Source: Bradyrhizobium sp. CB1717
Lineage (GTDB): Bacteria > Pseudomonadota > Alphaproteobacteria > Rhizobiales > Xanthobacteraceae
Direction: 5' to 3'
Length of the DNA stretch: 64,000 nucleotides
Assembly: GCF_029714325.1 (NCBI RefSeq)
Contig: NZ_CP121666.1
Coordinates: 5,332,001-5,396,000, forward strand
In this document: positions 8,990-16,494 of the stretch, one piece after another
How the letters are laid out: every line of letters starts with the position of its first letter
Position numbering within the stretch: position 1 is the first letter of the stretch
Program-made: the position numbers and the translations under genes
Notes under the pieces: model-generated
Told to the model about the DNA's origin: nothing
The model's database searches: none
Seen by the model: only the letters and a program-made list of their open reading frames with translations

Positions 8990-9690
8990 CGATTCCGTGC
9001 CTCCGAGCAGCTTTTTAACGCAATAGAACCACAGGGTTAATCGATCCTTAATGACGGATTCGCGAAACTCGCTGACTGTGACCGCCGCGCGACGCTCCCT
9101 TGCACCGATGGTCCATTCCTCGTATGTACGGAATGCTGACGGCCGATATTTCCGGTTGTGTCGCATTCAGCCTCCCGGTGCAGCGCCGGAGCTCCCAAGA
9201 TTCGGGAATTCCAGCGTTTTCCGTTCTCCTCTAAGGCCAGCGCGGTGCGCGGCAGCGAGGCGGAGCGGGCCAAGCCCCGGCGGCGGACGGTTTCCGGTTA
9301 CCTCGTTTCCGGGACGGTTCTGACAGCGACGTAACCCATTACCCGGTCCCTTGATCCCAAGGGGACGGTTCGTGATCCCCCAGGGCGAGCGCGCTCGCGC
9401 CATGCCTGGCCTGCAGCAACTGATTGAGGGGCGGCCCCGCCGCCCAATGTTTCATACGGGCCGACGCTTGATGCGCCAGACTGTGCCGACGAACTCTGAA
9501 GGACCATTCGCGACGCTGCGGAGTGACAATCCCGCGCGCCGCTGTGGTCCTGAAGCTTCCGGTTCGGCAAGGCGCGAGAGACGGCGTTTCGGCCTTCCCC
9601 TCACCCCCGAATCAGGTGGACCGTCGCGTCACCCGGCAGCGCAGATCGCGCCCACGGTGAGTCGCGCCCGCCGCCGCCAAGAGTTAAGAC
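8990..9690. other. Intergenic region between divergent amidase and RNase E genes
   Basis: About 700 bp with no convincing gene. The part nearest the amidase holds its ribosome binding site (9000-9004) and a weakly coding-looking extension. The part nearest RNase E probably includes a long 5' leader; in Escherichia coli the rne leader mediates feedback by RNase E itself, and a leader of several hundred bases here would fit. I could not recognise a specific RNA fold or promoter by eye. Confidence 0.4.
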
Positions 9691-12600
9691 ATGCCCAACA
9701 AGATGTTGATCGATGCCACCCACCCGGAAGAGACCCGGGTCGTCGTGGTCCGCGGCAATCGCGTCGAAGAGTTTGATTTCGAGACCGCGCAACGCAAGCA
9801 ATTGCGCGGAAATATCTACCTCGCCAAGGTCACAAGGGTCGAACCCTCGCTCCAGGCCGCCTTCGTCGAATATGGCGGCAACCGCCACGGCTTCCTCGCC
9901 TTCAGCGAAATCCATCCCGACTACTACCAGATCCCGGTCGCCGACCGGCAGGCGCTGATCGAGGCCGAGGAGCAGGCTCATCGCGAGGCCGAGGAAGAGA
10001 GCGAGAATCGTTCCCACGGCCGCCGCCGCTCGCGCCACCGCAATGCCCGCCGCCGCGGTCATGGCGAGCGCGTGCGCAGCGAGATCGTCGAGGGTCTCGG
10101 CGCCGGCGCCGATCCCGCCGCCCAGCCGCTCGAGGGCGCGCCGCAGCCGGACTACACCGAAGGCGCTCCGCTCGAAGGCGAGCATCTGCACACCGAGGCG
10201 GAGCAGCACGGCGAGCACGATCACGACGATCACGGGCACGACGACCATCACCACGCCCATGACGATGATCACCCTCACGATCATGACGACCATGGTCATG
10301 ACGGCGAACACGATCATCACGACCACGACCATGCCGACGAGGCGCCCGCGCCCGTCGCCGCGGTTGGCGCAGAACCCGTCGTGGCGAACGAGCCCGTTGC
10401 CGAGCCGCAGGAGGCCCAGACCGTCGAAGCTCACGCCTTCGAAGCGCACGCCGAGGCTCTCGCCGAAGCCGTGACGTCGGCCACCGAGCCGGCCGATGCC
10501 GTCTACGCTGCCGGCGAGAGCGTTGAAGCGCCGCATGCCGAGGCCGCGGAAGCAGCCGGCGAAGACGACGACGACGAGGACGAAGAAGACGGCGAGGAAG
10601 CCGAGGAGGAAGTCGTCGAATCCGTCGGCGGTGACGACGTGCTGGAGGAAGTGCCGGAGCGTACCTTCCGCCCGCGCCGCCAGTACAAGATCCAGGAAGT
10701 CATCAAGCGCCGCCAGGTGATGCTGGTGCAGGTCGTCAAGGAAGAGCGCGGCAACAAGGGCGCGGCGCTGACGACCTATCTCTCGCTCGCCGGCCGCTAC
10801 GCCGTGCTGATGCCCAACACCGCCCGCGGCGGCGGCATCAGCCGCAAGATCACCAGTGCGCAGGACCGTTCTCGTCTCAAGGAGGTCGTGCAGGATCTCG
10901 ACGTGCCCGAGGGCATGGGCATCATCCTGCGCACCGCAGGCGCCTCCCGCACCAAGCCGGAGATCAAGCGCGATTTCGAGTATCTGATCCGGATGTGGGA
11001 GACGGTGCGCGACCTGACGCTGAAGTCGCAGGCTCCGACCCTCGTCTATGAGGAAGGCTCGCTGATCAAGCGCTCGCTGCGCGACCTCTACAACAAGGAG
11101 ATCGACGAGATCCAGGTTGCCGGCGACGGCGGCTACCGCGAAGCGCGCGACTTCATGAAGATGCTGATGCCCGCCAATGTCAGCGCGGTGAAGCAGTATC
11201 GCGACGGCCAGCCGCTGTTCTCGCGCATGGGCGTCGAGAGCCAGCTCGATGCGATGTTCTCGCCGACCGTGCAGCTTCGCTCCGGCGGCTATGTCGTGAT
11301 CAACCAGACCGAGGCGCTGGTCTCGATCGACGTCAACTCGGGACGATCGACCCGCGAGCACCATATCGAGGACACCGCGCTCAAGACCAATCTGGAGGCG
11401 GCCGAAGAGGTCGCCCGCCAGCTCCGCCTGCGCGACCTCGCCGGCCTGATCGTCATCGACTTCATCGACATGGACGAGAAGCGCAACAACCGGGCGGTCG
11501 AGCGCAAGCTGTCCGACTGCCTGCGGCAGGACCGCGCGCGCATCCAGGTCGGCCGCATCTCGCATTTCGGCCTGCTCGAGATGTCGCGCCAGCGCATCCG
11601 CGCCAGCGTGCTCGAGAGCTCGACCGATCCCTGCCCGCATTGCGGCGGCACCGGCCATGTCCGTTCGGTGTCTTCGGTGGCGCTGCAGCTCCTGCGCGGC
11701 CTCGAAGAGATCCTGATGAAGGGCGCGACCCACAATCTCGTGGTCCGCACCCGCACCGACGTCGCGCTCTATGTGCTGAACCACAAGCGCGGCCATCTGC
11801 GCGATCTCGAGAACAGCTTCAAGGTCACGCTGTCGATCATCGCCGATCCCAGCGTCAGCGGCCCGCAGGCCTATCTCATCGACCGCGGCGAGCAGGTCCA
11901 CACGCTGGAAGCCGCCAAGGCGCTGCTCGCGGCGCAGGCGGCTGCGAGCCCGCCGCCCTTGGTCGAAGACGCCTATGACGACGAGGAGTTCGATTCGGAG
12001 CTGGAATCCGAGATCGAGTCCGAGGAGACCGAAGGTCTCACTGAGGAGCAGGCTGCTGGAGAGGCTGCCCCCGAGCAGGACGGTCAGCGCCGCAAGCGCC
12101 GCCGTCGCCGGCGCGGCCGCGGTGGCCAGCGCGAGGGCGAAGTGCGTGAGGATGGTGCGCCCAGTCTTCCCGAGGCGGCCGTGGCAGCCAGCGAAGGCGA
12201 AGAGGAATCCGAGTCCGAGCAGGACGGCGAGGAAGGCGAGGAGCAGGCAGCCCGTGGCGAGCAGCAGGGCAGCGGCGACCGCCGGCGCCGGCGCGGTCGT
12301 AGGGGCGGACGTCGCCGTCGTGGCGGCAACGAGGAAGGTCTCGCCGGCTCCATCAGCGACGAGCTCGCGGCCAATGCGGCGCCGGAAGCAACCGAGGCGG
12401 TCGCCGATTTCGACGGCGCCAGCGGTGAGGCTGCGCCCTCGATCGCGCAGGCCGAATACACCACTGAACCGCAGATCGCCGAGCCCGAGCCGCGTGCCGA
12501 GGTTCAGGCTGCGGCCCCGGCCCAGCCCGAGCCGGCTCCCGCTCCCGTTGCAACGGAAGAAGAATCCACCGACGATAAGGCCACGCGGCGCCGTTCCACG

Positions 12601-12786
12601 GTCCGCGAAAAGGTGAGCTTCCTGTCGAGCAGCGCGAGCGAGCCGGCAGCACCGGTTGCACAGGCAGCCGAGCCGGTCGCTCCGCCCGCACCGCTCCCGG
12701 AGCCCGCGCCGGAAGCGGCAACCGAGTCGCCGGCCGCCCCACGCCGCGCCGGCTGGTGGTCCCGCCGCTTCGGCGGCGGCGAGTAA
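9691..12786 (+). CDS. rne: Ribonuclease E/G family endoribonuclease
   Basis: A 1031-residue RNase E, the membrane-associated endonuclease that starts mRNA decay and processes rRNA and tRNA precursors. The N-terminal S1 domain (residues about 35-90) is interrupted by about 230 acidic and His-rich residues and resumes near residue 330 ('YKIQEVIKRRQVMLVQVVKEE'). The DNase I-like catalytic part has the metal-binding aspartates in 'SIDVNSGRSTRE' (near 547) and 'VIDFIDM' (near 590); the zinc link is 'CPHCGGTG' (near 648). The C-terminal 300 residues are Arg-, Glu-, Ala- and Pro-rich and probably disordered, as in the degradosome scaffold. A strong terminator follows. The His/Asp-rich tract at about residues 172-217 is unusual. 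Confidence 0.95.
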   Translation: MPNKMLIDATHPEETRVVVVRGNRVEEFDFETAQRKQLRGNIYLAKVTRVEPSLQAAFVEYGGNRHGFLAFSEIHPDYYQIPVADRQALIEAEEQAHREAEEESENRSHGRRRSRHRNARRRGHGERVRSEIVEGLGAGADPAAQPLEGAPQPDYTEGAPLEGEHLHTEAEQHGEHDHDDHGHDDHHHAHDDDHPHDHDDHGHDGEHDHHDHDHADEAPAPVAAVGAEPVVANEPVAEPQEAQTVEAHAFEAHAEALAEAVTSATEPADAVYAAGESVEAPHAEAAEAAGEDDDDEDEEDGEEAEEEVVESVGGDDVLEEVPERTFRPRRQYKIQEVIKRRQVMLVQVVKEERGNKGAALTTYLSLAGRYAVLMPNTARGGGISRKITSAQDRSRLKEVVQDLDVPEGMGIILRTAGASRTKPEIKRDFEYLIRMWETVRDLTLKSQAPTLVYEEGSLIKRSLRDLYNKEIDEIQVAGDGGYREARDFMKMLMPANVSAVKQYRDGQPLFSRMGVESQLDAMFSPTVQLRSGGYVVINQTEALVSIDVNSGRSTREHHIEDTALKTNLEAAEEVARQLRLRDLAGLIVIDFIDMDEKRNNRAVERKLSDCLRQDRARIQVGRISHFGLLEMSRQRIRASVLESSTDPCPHCGGTGHVRSVSSVALQLLRGLEEILMKGATHNLVVRTRTDVALYVLNHKRGHLRDLENSFKVTLSIIADPSVSGPQAYLIDRGEQVHTLEAAKALLAAQAAASPPPLVEDAYDDEEFDSELESEIESEETEGLTEEQAAGEAAPEQDGQRRKRRRRRRGRGGQREGEVREDGAPSLPEAAVAASEGEEESESEQDGEEGEEQAARGEQQGSGDRRRRRGRRGGRRRRGGNEEGLAGSISDELAANAAPEATEAVADFDGASGEAAPSIAQAEYTTEPQIAEPEPRAEVQAAAPAQPEPAPAPVATEEESTDDKATRRRSTVREKVSFLSSSASEPAAPVAQAAEPVAPPAPLPEPAPEAATESPAAPRRAGWWSRRFGGGE

Positions 12787-12800
12787 GCCGAACGCCCAAC

Positions 12801-12830
12801 AAAAAACGCCCGGCCAAGCCGGGCGTTTTT
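12801..12830 (+). terminator. Rho-independent terminator after rne
   Basis: A 13-bp perfect stem (AAAAACGCCCGGC / GCCGGGCGTTTTT) with a three-base CAA loop, followed by the T-run that forms the distal arm. Because the other arm begins with A residues it can work in both directions, also ending transcription of the minus-strand regulator gene that stops at 12849. Confidence 0.93.
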
Positions 12831-12848
12831 CATTTCAGGGTGCCGCCG

Positions 12849-13529
12849 CTACGACGGCAGCTCGTCATCCCCGAGCGGCGCGACGTCGCGCGCGGCGATC
12901 TGGCGGAGCTGGTCGTAGAGATCGGGCGCCTCGCTGGTGCAGAGGCAGACGCCGGTTGCCGAAGGTCCTTCGCCGGCATTGAGGTAGGCGTGGCCCATGG
13001 TGCTGTCGAGATAGATGCCGTCGCCCTCGCCCAGGATCTCCGGCGCATAGAACTCGGTGTGGACCGCGACGCGTCCGCGCGTCACCACGAAATACTCCTC
13101 GCCGCCGTGACGCAGCAGCGGACCGAACTCCTCGAGCGAGCGCGCGCGCACTTCGGCCACGATCGGCACCATGCGTTTACCGATCAGGTCGGTGCATTGA
13201 TAGGTGTAGGTGTAGAACTTCGTGGTGATCACCTGCCCCTGCCCGGCCCGGCTGATGCTCCGCCGCGCAGTCACCGGCCGCCCCTGCGCGGGCGCAGCGA
13301 CCGCCGGATTGAACAGCTCGGCGATCTCCATCTTCAGGCCCGAGGTGAGCTGGAGCAGCTTGTCGTAGGTCAGCGACATCAGGCCGTTCTCGACCTTGGA
13401 CAGGGTCGAAAGCGCCATGCCGGTCCGCTCCGCCACCTGCTTGAGCGTCAGGCCGCGCGCCTGGCGGGCGGCCTTGAGGCATTGGCCGAGCTGGGAATTG
13501 GCAGTTTCTGATGTCGTGATCTCGCTCAT
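12849..13529 (-). CDS. XRE-family transcriptional regulator with C-terminal cupin domain
   Basis: A 226-residue regulator. Residues about 14-70 form an XRE helix-turn-helix ('LGQCLKAARQARGLTLKQVA ... ALSTLSKVENGLMSL'); residues about 145-215 form a cupin ('HGGEEYFVVTRGRVAVHTEF ... GDGIYLDSTMGHAYLNAG'), the usual small-molecule sensing part in this class (PuuR/SutR-like). It is divergent from the amidase and oxidase genes at 13738-16494, so it most likely controls them and itself from the shared 208-bp interval. The ligand is unknown; an amide, amino acid or amine would fit the neighbours. Confidence 0.88.
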   Translation of the reverse strand: MSEITTSETANSQLGQCLKAARQARGLTLKQVAERTGMALSTLSKVENGLMSLTYDKLLQLTSGLKMEIAELFNPAVAAPAQGRPVTARRSISRAGQGQVITTKFYTYTYQCTDLIGKRMVPIVAEVRARSLEEFGPLLRHGGEEYFVVTRGRVAVHTEFYAPEILGEGDGIYLDSTMGHAYLNAGEGPSATGVCLCTSEAPDLYDQLRQIAARDVAPLGDDELPS

Positions 13530-13612
13530 GGAGGAATGCTAGCACGACCAAGGAAAAATAGTTGATCGATCGGCCTAATCTTTTCGACCGATATACTCCA
13601 GATCGGACCTAT

Positions 13613-13682
13613 TTGGTGCCGACTGGAGCAGCCCAAGTCACCATTGGCGCACGAAATGACTCGATTGACGAAGATTGGTGCG
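13613..13682. promoter_or_regulatory. Candidate operator: three phased TTGGYGC repeats
   Basis: The intergenic interval holds TTGGTGC at 13613, TTGGCGC at 13644 and TTGGTGC at 13675, all in the same orientation and spaced exactly 31 bp (three helical turns). They lie upstream of the amidase start and between the divergent promoters. Repeats on one face of the helix are what a DNA-binding regulator such as the adjacent XRE-cupin protein would use. The link to that protein is inferred from position only. Confidence 0.45.
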
Positions 13683-13737
13683 CCGCTCCGCTTTCCGATA
13701 TGCTAAATCGTTTTCATAATCTGAAAGGGAGCGGGCG

Positions 13738-15234
13738 TTGTCCGAACTGTGCGATTCCAGTGCCGTTGAGCTGCGCCGCCTGCTGGCCGCGCGGACGATC
13801 TCGCCTGTCGAGCTGCTCGATGCCTGCCTCGCGCGCATCGCCGCCATCAATGGCGCCGTCAACGCTGTCGTGACGCTGGACGAGCCGGGCGCACGCGCTG
13901 CGGCGAAGGAGGCCGAGGCAGCCATCCTGCGCGGCGAAGATCGCGGCGCACTGCACGGCCTGCCGGTCCTGATCAAGGACACCCAGGACACCGCCGGGAT
14001 GCGCTCCACCTACGGCAGCCCGCTGCTGCGCGATAACGTGCCAACCGCTGACCAGGGCTCGGTCGCGCGCATACGCGCCGCCGGCGCCATCATCTTCGGC
14101 AAGACCAACACGCCGGAATGGGCGGCCGGCGGCAACACCCGCAATCCCGTGTTCGGCGCCACCGGCAATCCGTTCGATCCCATGCGCTCGGCGGCCGGCT
14201 CCTCCGGCGGCTCGGCGGTCGCGCTCGCCTGCGGCATGGCCCCGCTCGCCTCGGGCTCCGACACCGGCGGAAGCTTGCGCAATCCGGCCGGCTTCTCCGG
14301 CATCGTCGGCATGCGCCCGTCCTACGGACTCGTACCGAGTGAAAAGCGCATCTTCGGCTGGTCGAACCTCTCGACCGACGGGCCGATGGCGCGCAACGTC
14401 GCCGACACCGCGCTGATGCTGTCGGTGATGGCGAGCGACGATGCCCGCGATCCGCTCGCCTACACCCTGCCCGGCGAACCGTTGCGTGCGCGCGCCGAGC
14501 GCTGGGCCGCGCCGCGCCCCACCGATCTCGGCAAGCTGCGTCTGGCCTTCACGGAAGACTTCGGCTTCGCGCCGACCGAGCAGGCAATCCGCCGCGTGTT
14601 CCGCAATCGCGTGAGCAAACTCGCGCCGTTGTTCGCCGACAGCCGCGAGGCAACGCCTGACTGCACCGGCGCGGATGACGCCTTCGCCGTGCTGCGCGCG
14701 GGCATGTTCCTGGCGACGCATGGCAAGAACTACAAAGAACGGCCTGACATGCTCGGTCCGAACGTCCGCGCCAATGTCGAGGAAGGCCTCGGCTACACGC
14801 TCGAAGACCACGCGCGCGCGGCCACGACGCAGACGCGGATCTACCGCGCCTACCAGAGCTTCTTCGCGGGTTGCGACGTGCTGATCAGCCCGACCATCAC
14901 GCTGAGCCCGCGGCCCTGGTCGGAGCTCTATCCCGCCGAGATCGACGGCGTGCCGACCAAATCCTATTTCCACTGGCTCGCGCTCGCCTATGCCGTTACC
15001 CTTGCCGGCCACCCGGCGATCAGCATCCCGCTCGGCCTCGATGAGGCCGGCCTGCCGTTCGGCCTGCAGATCGTCGGCCCGCGCGGCGGCGATGCCATCG
15101 TGCTCTCGGTCGCCGCGAGCATCGAGGCGGCTTTCGCGAACGACGCACAAATGTGCCGGCCCGTACCTGACCTCGCGCGGCTCGCCGCAGCGCCGCCGCT
15201 GTCGGCCGCGCCTGATTTTCTCACCTGGGAATGA
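13738..15234 (+). CDS. Amidase (amidase signature family)
   Basis: A 498-residue cytosolic amidase with the Ser-cisSer-Lys triad typical of the amidase signature family: Lys in 'GLPVLIKDTQDTAGM', the cis-Ser and nucleophile Ser in 'AAGSSGGSAVALACG' and 'GSDTGGSLRNPAG'. The start is a TTG at 13738 with AAAGGGAG eight to fourteen bases upstream. The family hydrolyses aliphatic or aromatic amides; here it is followed 27 bp later by an amino-acid-oxidase-like gene, suggesting successive release and oxidation of an amine or amino acid. GatA is less likely, since no gatB or gatC is adjacent. Confidence 0.9.
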   Translation: MSELCDSSAVELRRLLAARTISPVELLDACLARIAAINGAVNAVVTLDEPGARAAAKEAEAAILRGEDRGALHGLPVLIKDTQDTAGMRSTYGSPLLRDNVPTADQGSVARIRAAGAIIFGKTNTPEWAAGGNTRNPVFGATGNPFDPMRSAAGSSGGSAVALACGMAPLASGSDTGGSLRNPAGFSGIVGMRPSYGLVPSEKRIFGWSNLSTDGPMARNVADTALMLSVMASDDARDPLAYTLPGEPLRARAERWAAPRPTDLGKLRLAFTEDFGFAPTEQAIRRVFRNRVSKLAPLFADSREATPDCTGADDAFAVLRAGMFLATHGKNYKERPDMLGPNVRANVEEGLGYTLEDHARAATTQTRIYRAYQSFFAGCDVLISPTITLSPRPWSELYPAEIDGVPTKSYFHWLALAYAVTLAGHPAISIPLGLDEAGLPFGLQIVGPRGGDAIVLSVAASIEAAFANDAQMCRPVPDLARLAAAPPLSAAPDFLTWE

Positions 15235-15261
15235 CCCGGGCCTGACAGGAGAATTTGTCCG

Positions 15262-16494
15262 ATGCAAAGCGCGATCGTTCTCGGCGGCGGCATGGTCGGT
15301 GTGGGTGCAGCGCTGCATCTGCAGCGGCGCGGCTGGGCCGTCACGCTCGTCGACCGCAGGGAGCCCGGCCGCGAGACCAGCTACGGCAATGCCGGGATGA
15401 TCCAGGCGGAAGCCGTGCGCCCCTATCCGATGCCGCGCGACCTCTCCACACTGCTGAAGATCGCGACCGGCCGCACCAATGACGTGCGCTACAGCCTGTC
15501 CTCGCTTCATCGTCACATCGAGCCGCTGCTGCGCTACTGGTGGCATTCGGCGCCGAAGCGGCATCGCGAAGCCATCGTCGGCTGGGCGCGCTTGATCGGC
15601 TACGCCACGAGCGAGCACGACATCCTCATCCGCGAGGCCCACGCCGACAATCTGATACGCCGCGCCGGCTATCGCGCGCTCTATCGCGATGCCGCAGCCC
15701 TCGAGCAGTCGATCAAGGACGCGGAGCAAGACCAGCGCGAATTCGGCGTGAACTTTCGCGTGTTGTCGGGCAGCGAATTGACGAAGGCCGAGCCGATCCT
15801 GCGCGACGATCTGCCCGGCGCGATCCACTGGCTCGACACCTGGACCGTGACCGATCCCGGCGCGCTGGTCACGGCCTATGCCGAGCTGTTCGCGCGCCTC
15901 GGCGGCAGGATCGTGCTCGGTGATGCGCAGTCGCTGCAGCAGACCACGAGCGGCTGGTCGGTCGACACCGATCAGGGACGGATCGATGCGGCCCATGCCG
16001 TCGTGACACTCGGGCCATGGTCGCCCGATCTGTTGTACAAGTTCGGCTATCGCATCCCGCTGGTGCGCAAGCGCGGCTACCATATGCATTACAGCGGCGG
16101 CGCCTCGCTCGATCTGCCGCTCGTCGACAAGGGCGGCGGCTACGCCATGGGTCCAATGGCCAGGGGCATCCGCATCACCACCGGCGCCGAGCTGACCGGT
16201 CCGGATGCGCTCGCAACGCCCGTGCAGCTCGCCAGCGCCGAAGCCTCCGCACGCGAGCTGATCGATCTCGGCAAACGCGTCGAACCCGATCCGTGGTTCG
16301 GCACCCGCCCCTGCACGCCCGACATGCTGCCGGTGCTCGGACAGGCCCCGCGCCATCCCGGCCTCTGGATGAACTTTGGCCACGGCCATCAGGGCTTTAC
16401 GCTCGGGCCTGCGACCGGGCGCCTGCTCGCCGAGATCATGAGCGGCGAGCCGCCGTCCATCGATCCTGCACCGTACCGGCCGGAGCGGTTTTAG
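15262..16494 (+). CDS. FAD-dependent oxidoreductase, D-amino acid dehydrogenase (DadA)-like
   Basis: A 410-residue flavoprotein of the DAO family. It begins with the FAD-binding dinucleotide motif 'AIVLGGGMVGVGAALHLQRRG' and the arginine-rich 'SYGNAGMIQ' loop, and ends with 'MNFGHGHQGFTLGPATGRLLAE', the conserved FAD-contact near the C terminus of DadA-like enzymes. These oxidise D-amino acids or secondary amines to the oxo acid and ammonia, passing electrons to the respiratory chain or oxygen. AGGAG lies about 12 bases before the ATG. It forms an operon with the amidase; its TAG overlaps by three bases the stop of the convergent TPR gene. Confidence 0.87.
   Translation: MQSAIVLGGGMVGVGAALHLQRRGWAVTLVDRREPGRETSYGNAGMIQAEAVRPYPMPRDLSTLLKIATGRTNDVRYSLSSLHRHIEPLLRYWWHSAPKRHREAIVGWARLIGYATSEHDILIREAHADNLIRRAGYRALYRDAAALEQSIKDAEQDQREFGVNFRVLSGSELTKAEPILRDDLPGAIHWLDTWTVTDPGALVTAYAELFARLGGRIVLGDAQSLQQTTSGWSVDTDQGRIDAAHAVVTLGPWSPDLLYKFGYRIPLVRKRGYHMHYSGGASLDLPLVDKGGGYAMGPMARGIRITTGAELTGPDALATPVQLASAEASARELIDLGKRVEPDPWFGTRPCTPDMLPVLGQAPRHPGLWMNFGHGHQGFTLGPATGRLLAEIMSGEPPSIDPAPYRPERF

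Noticed and set aside
9601..11901. Long open frame of 766 codons antisense to RNase E
   Set aside because: High-GC sequence commonly leaves the antisense frame open; the rne frame has clear domains and the antisense product is low-complexity with no recognisable motif.
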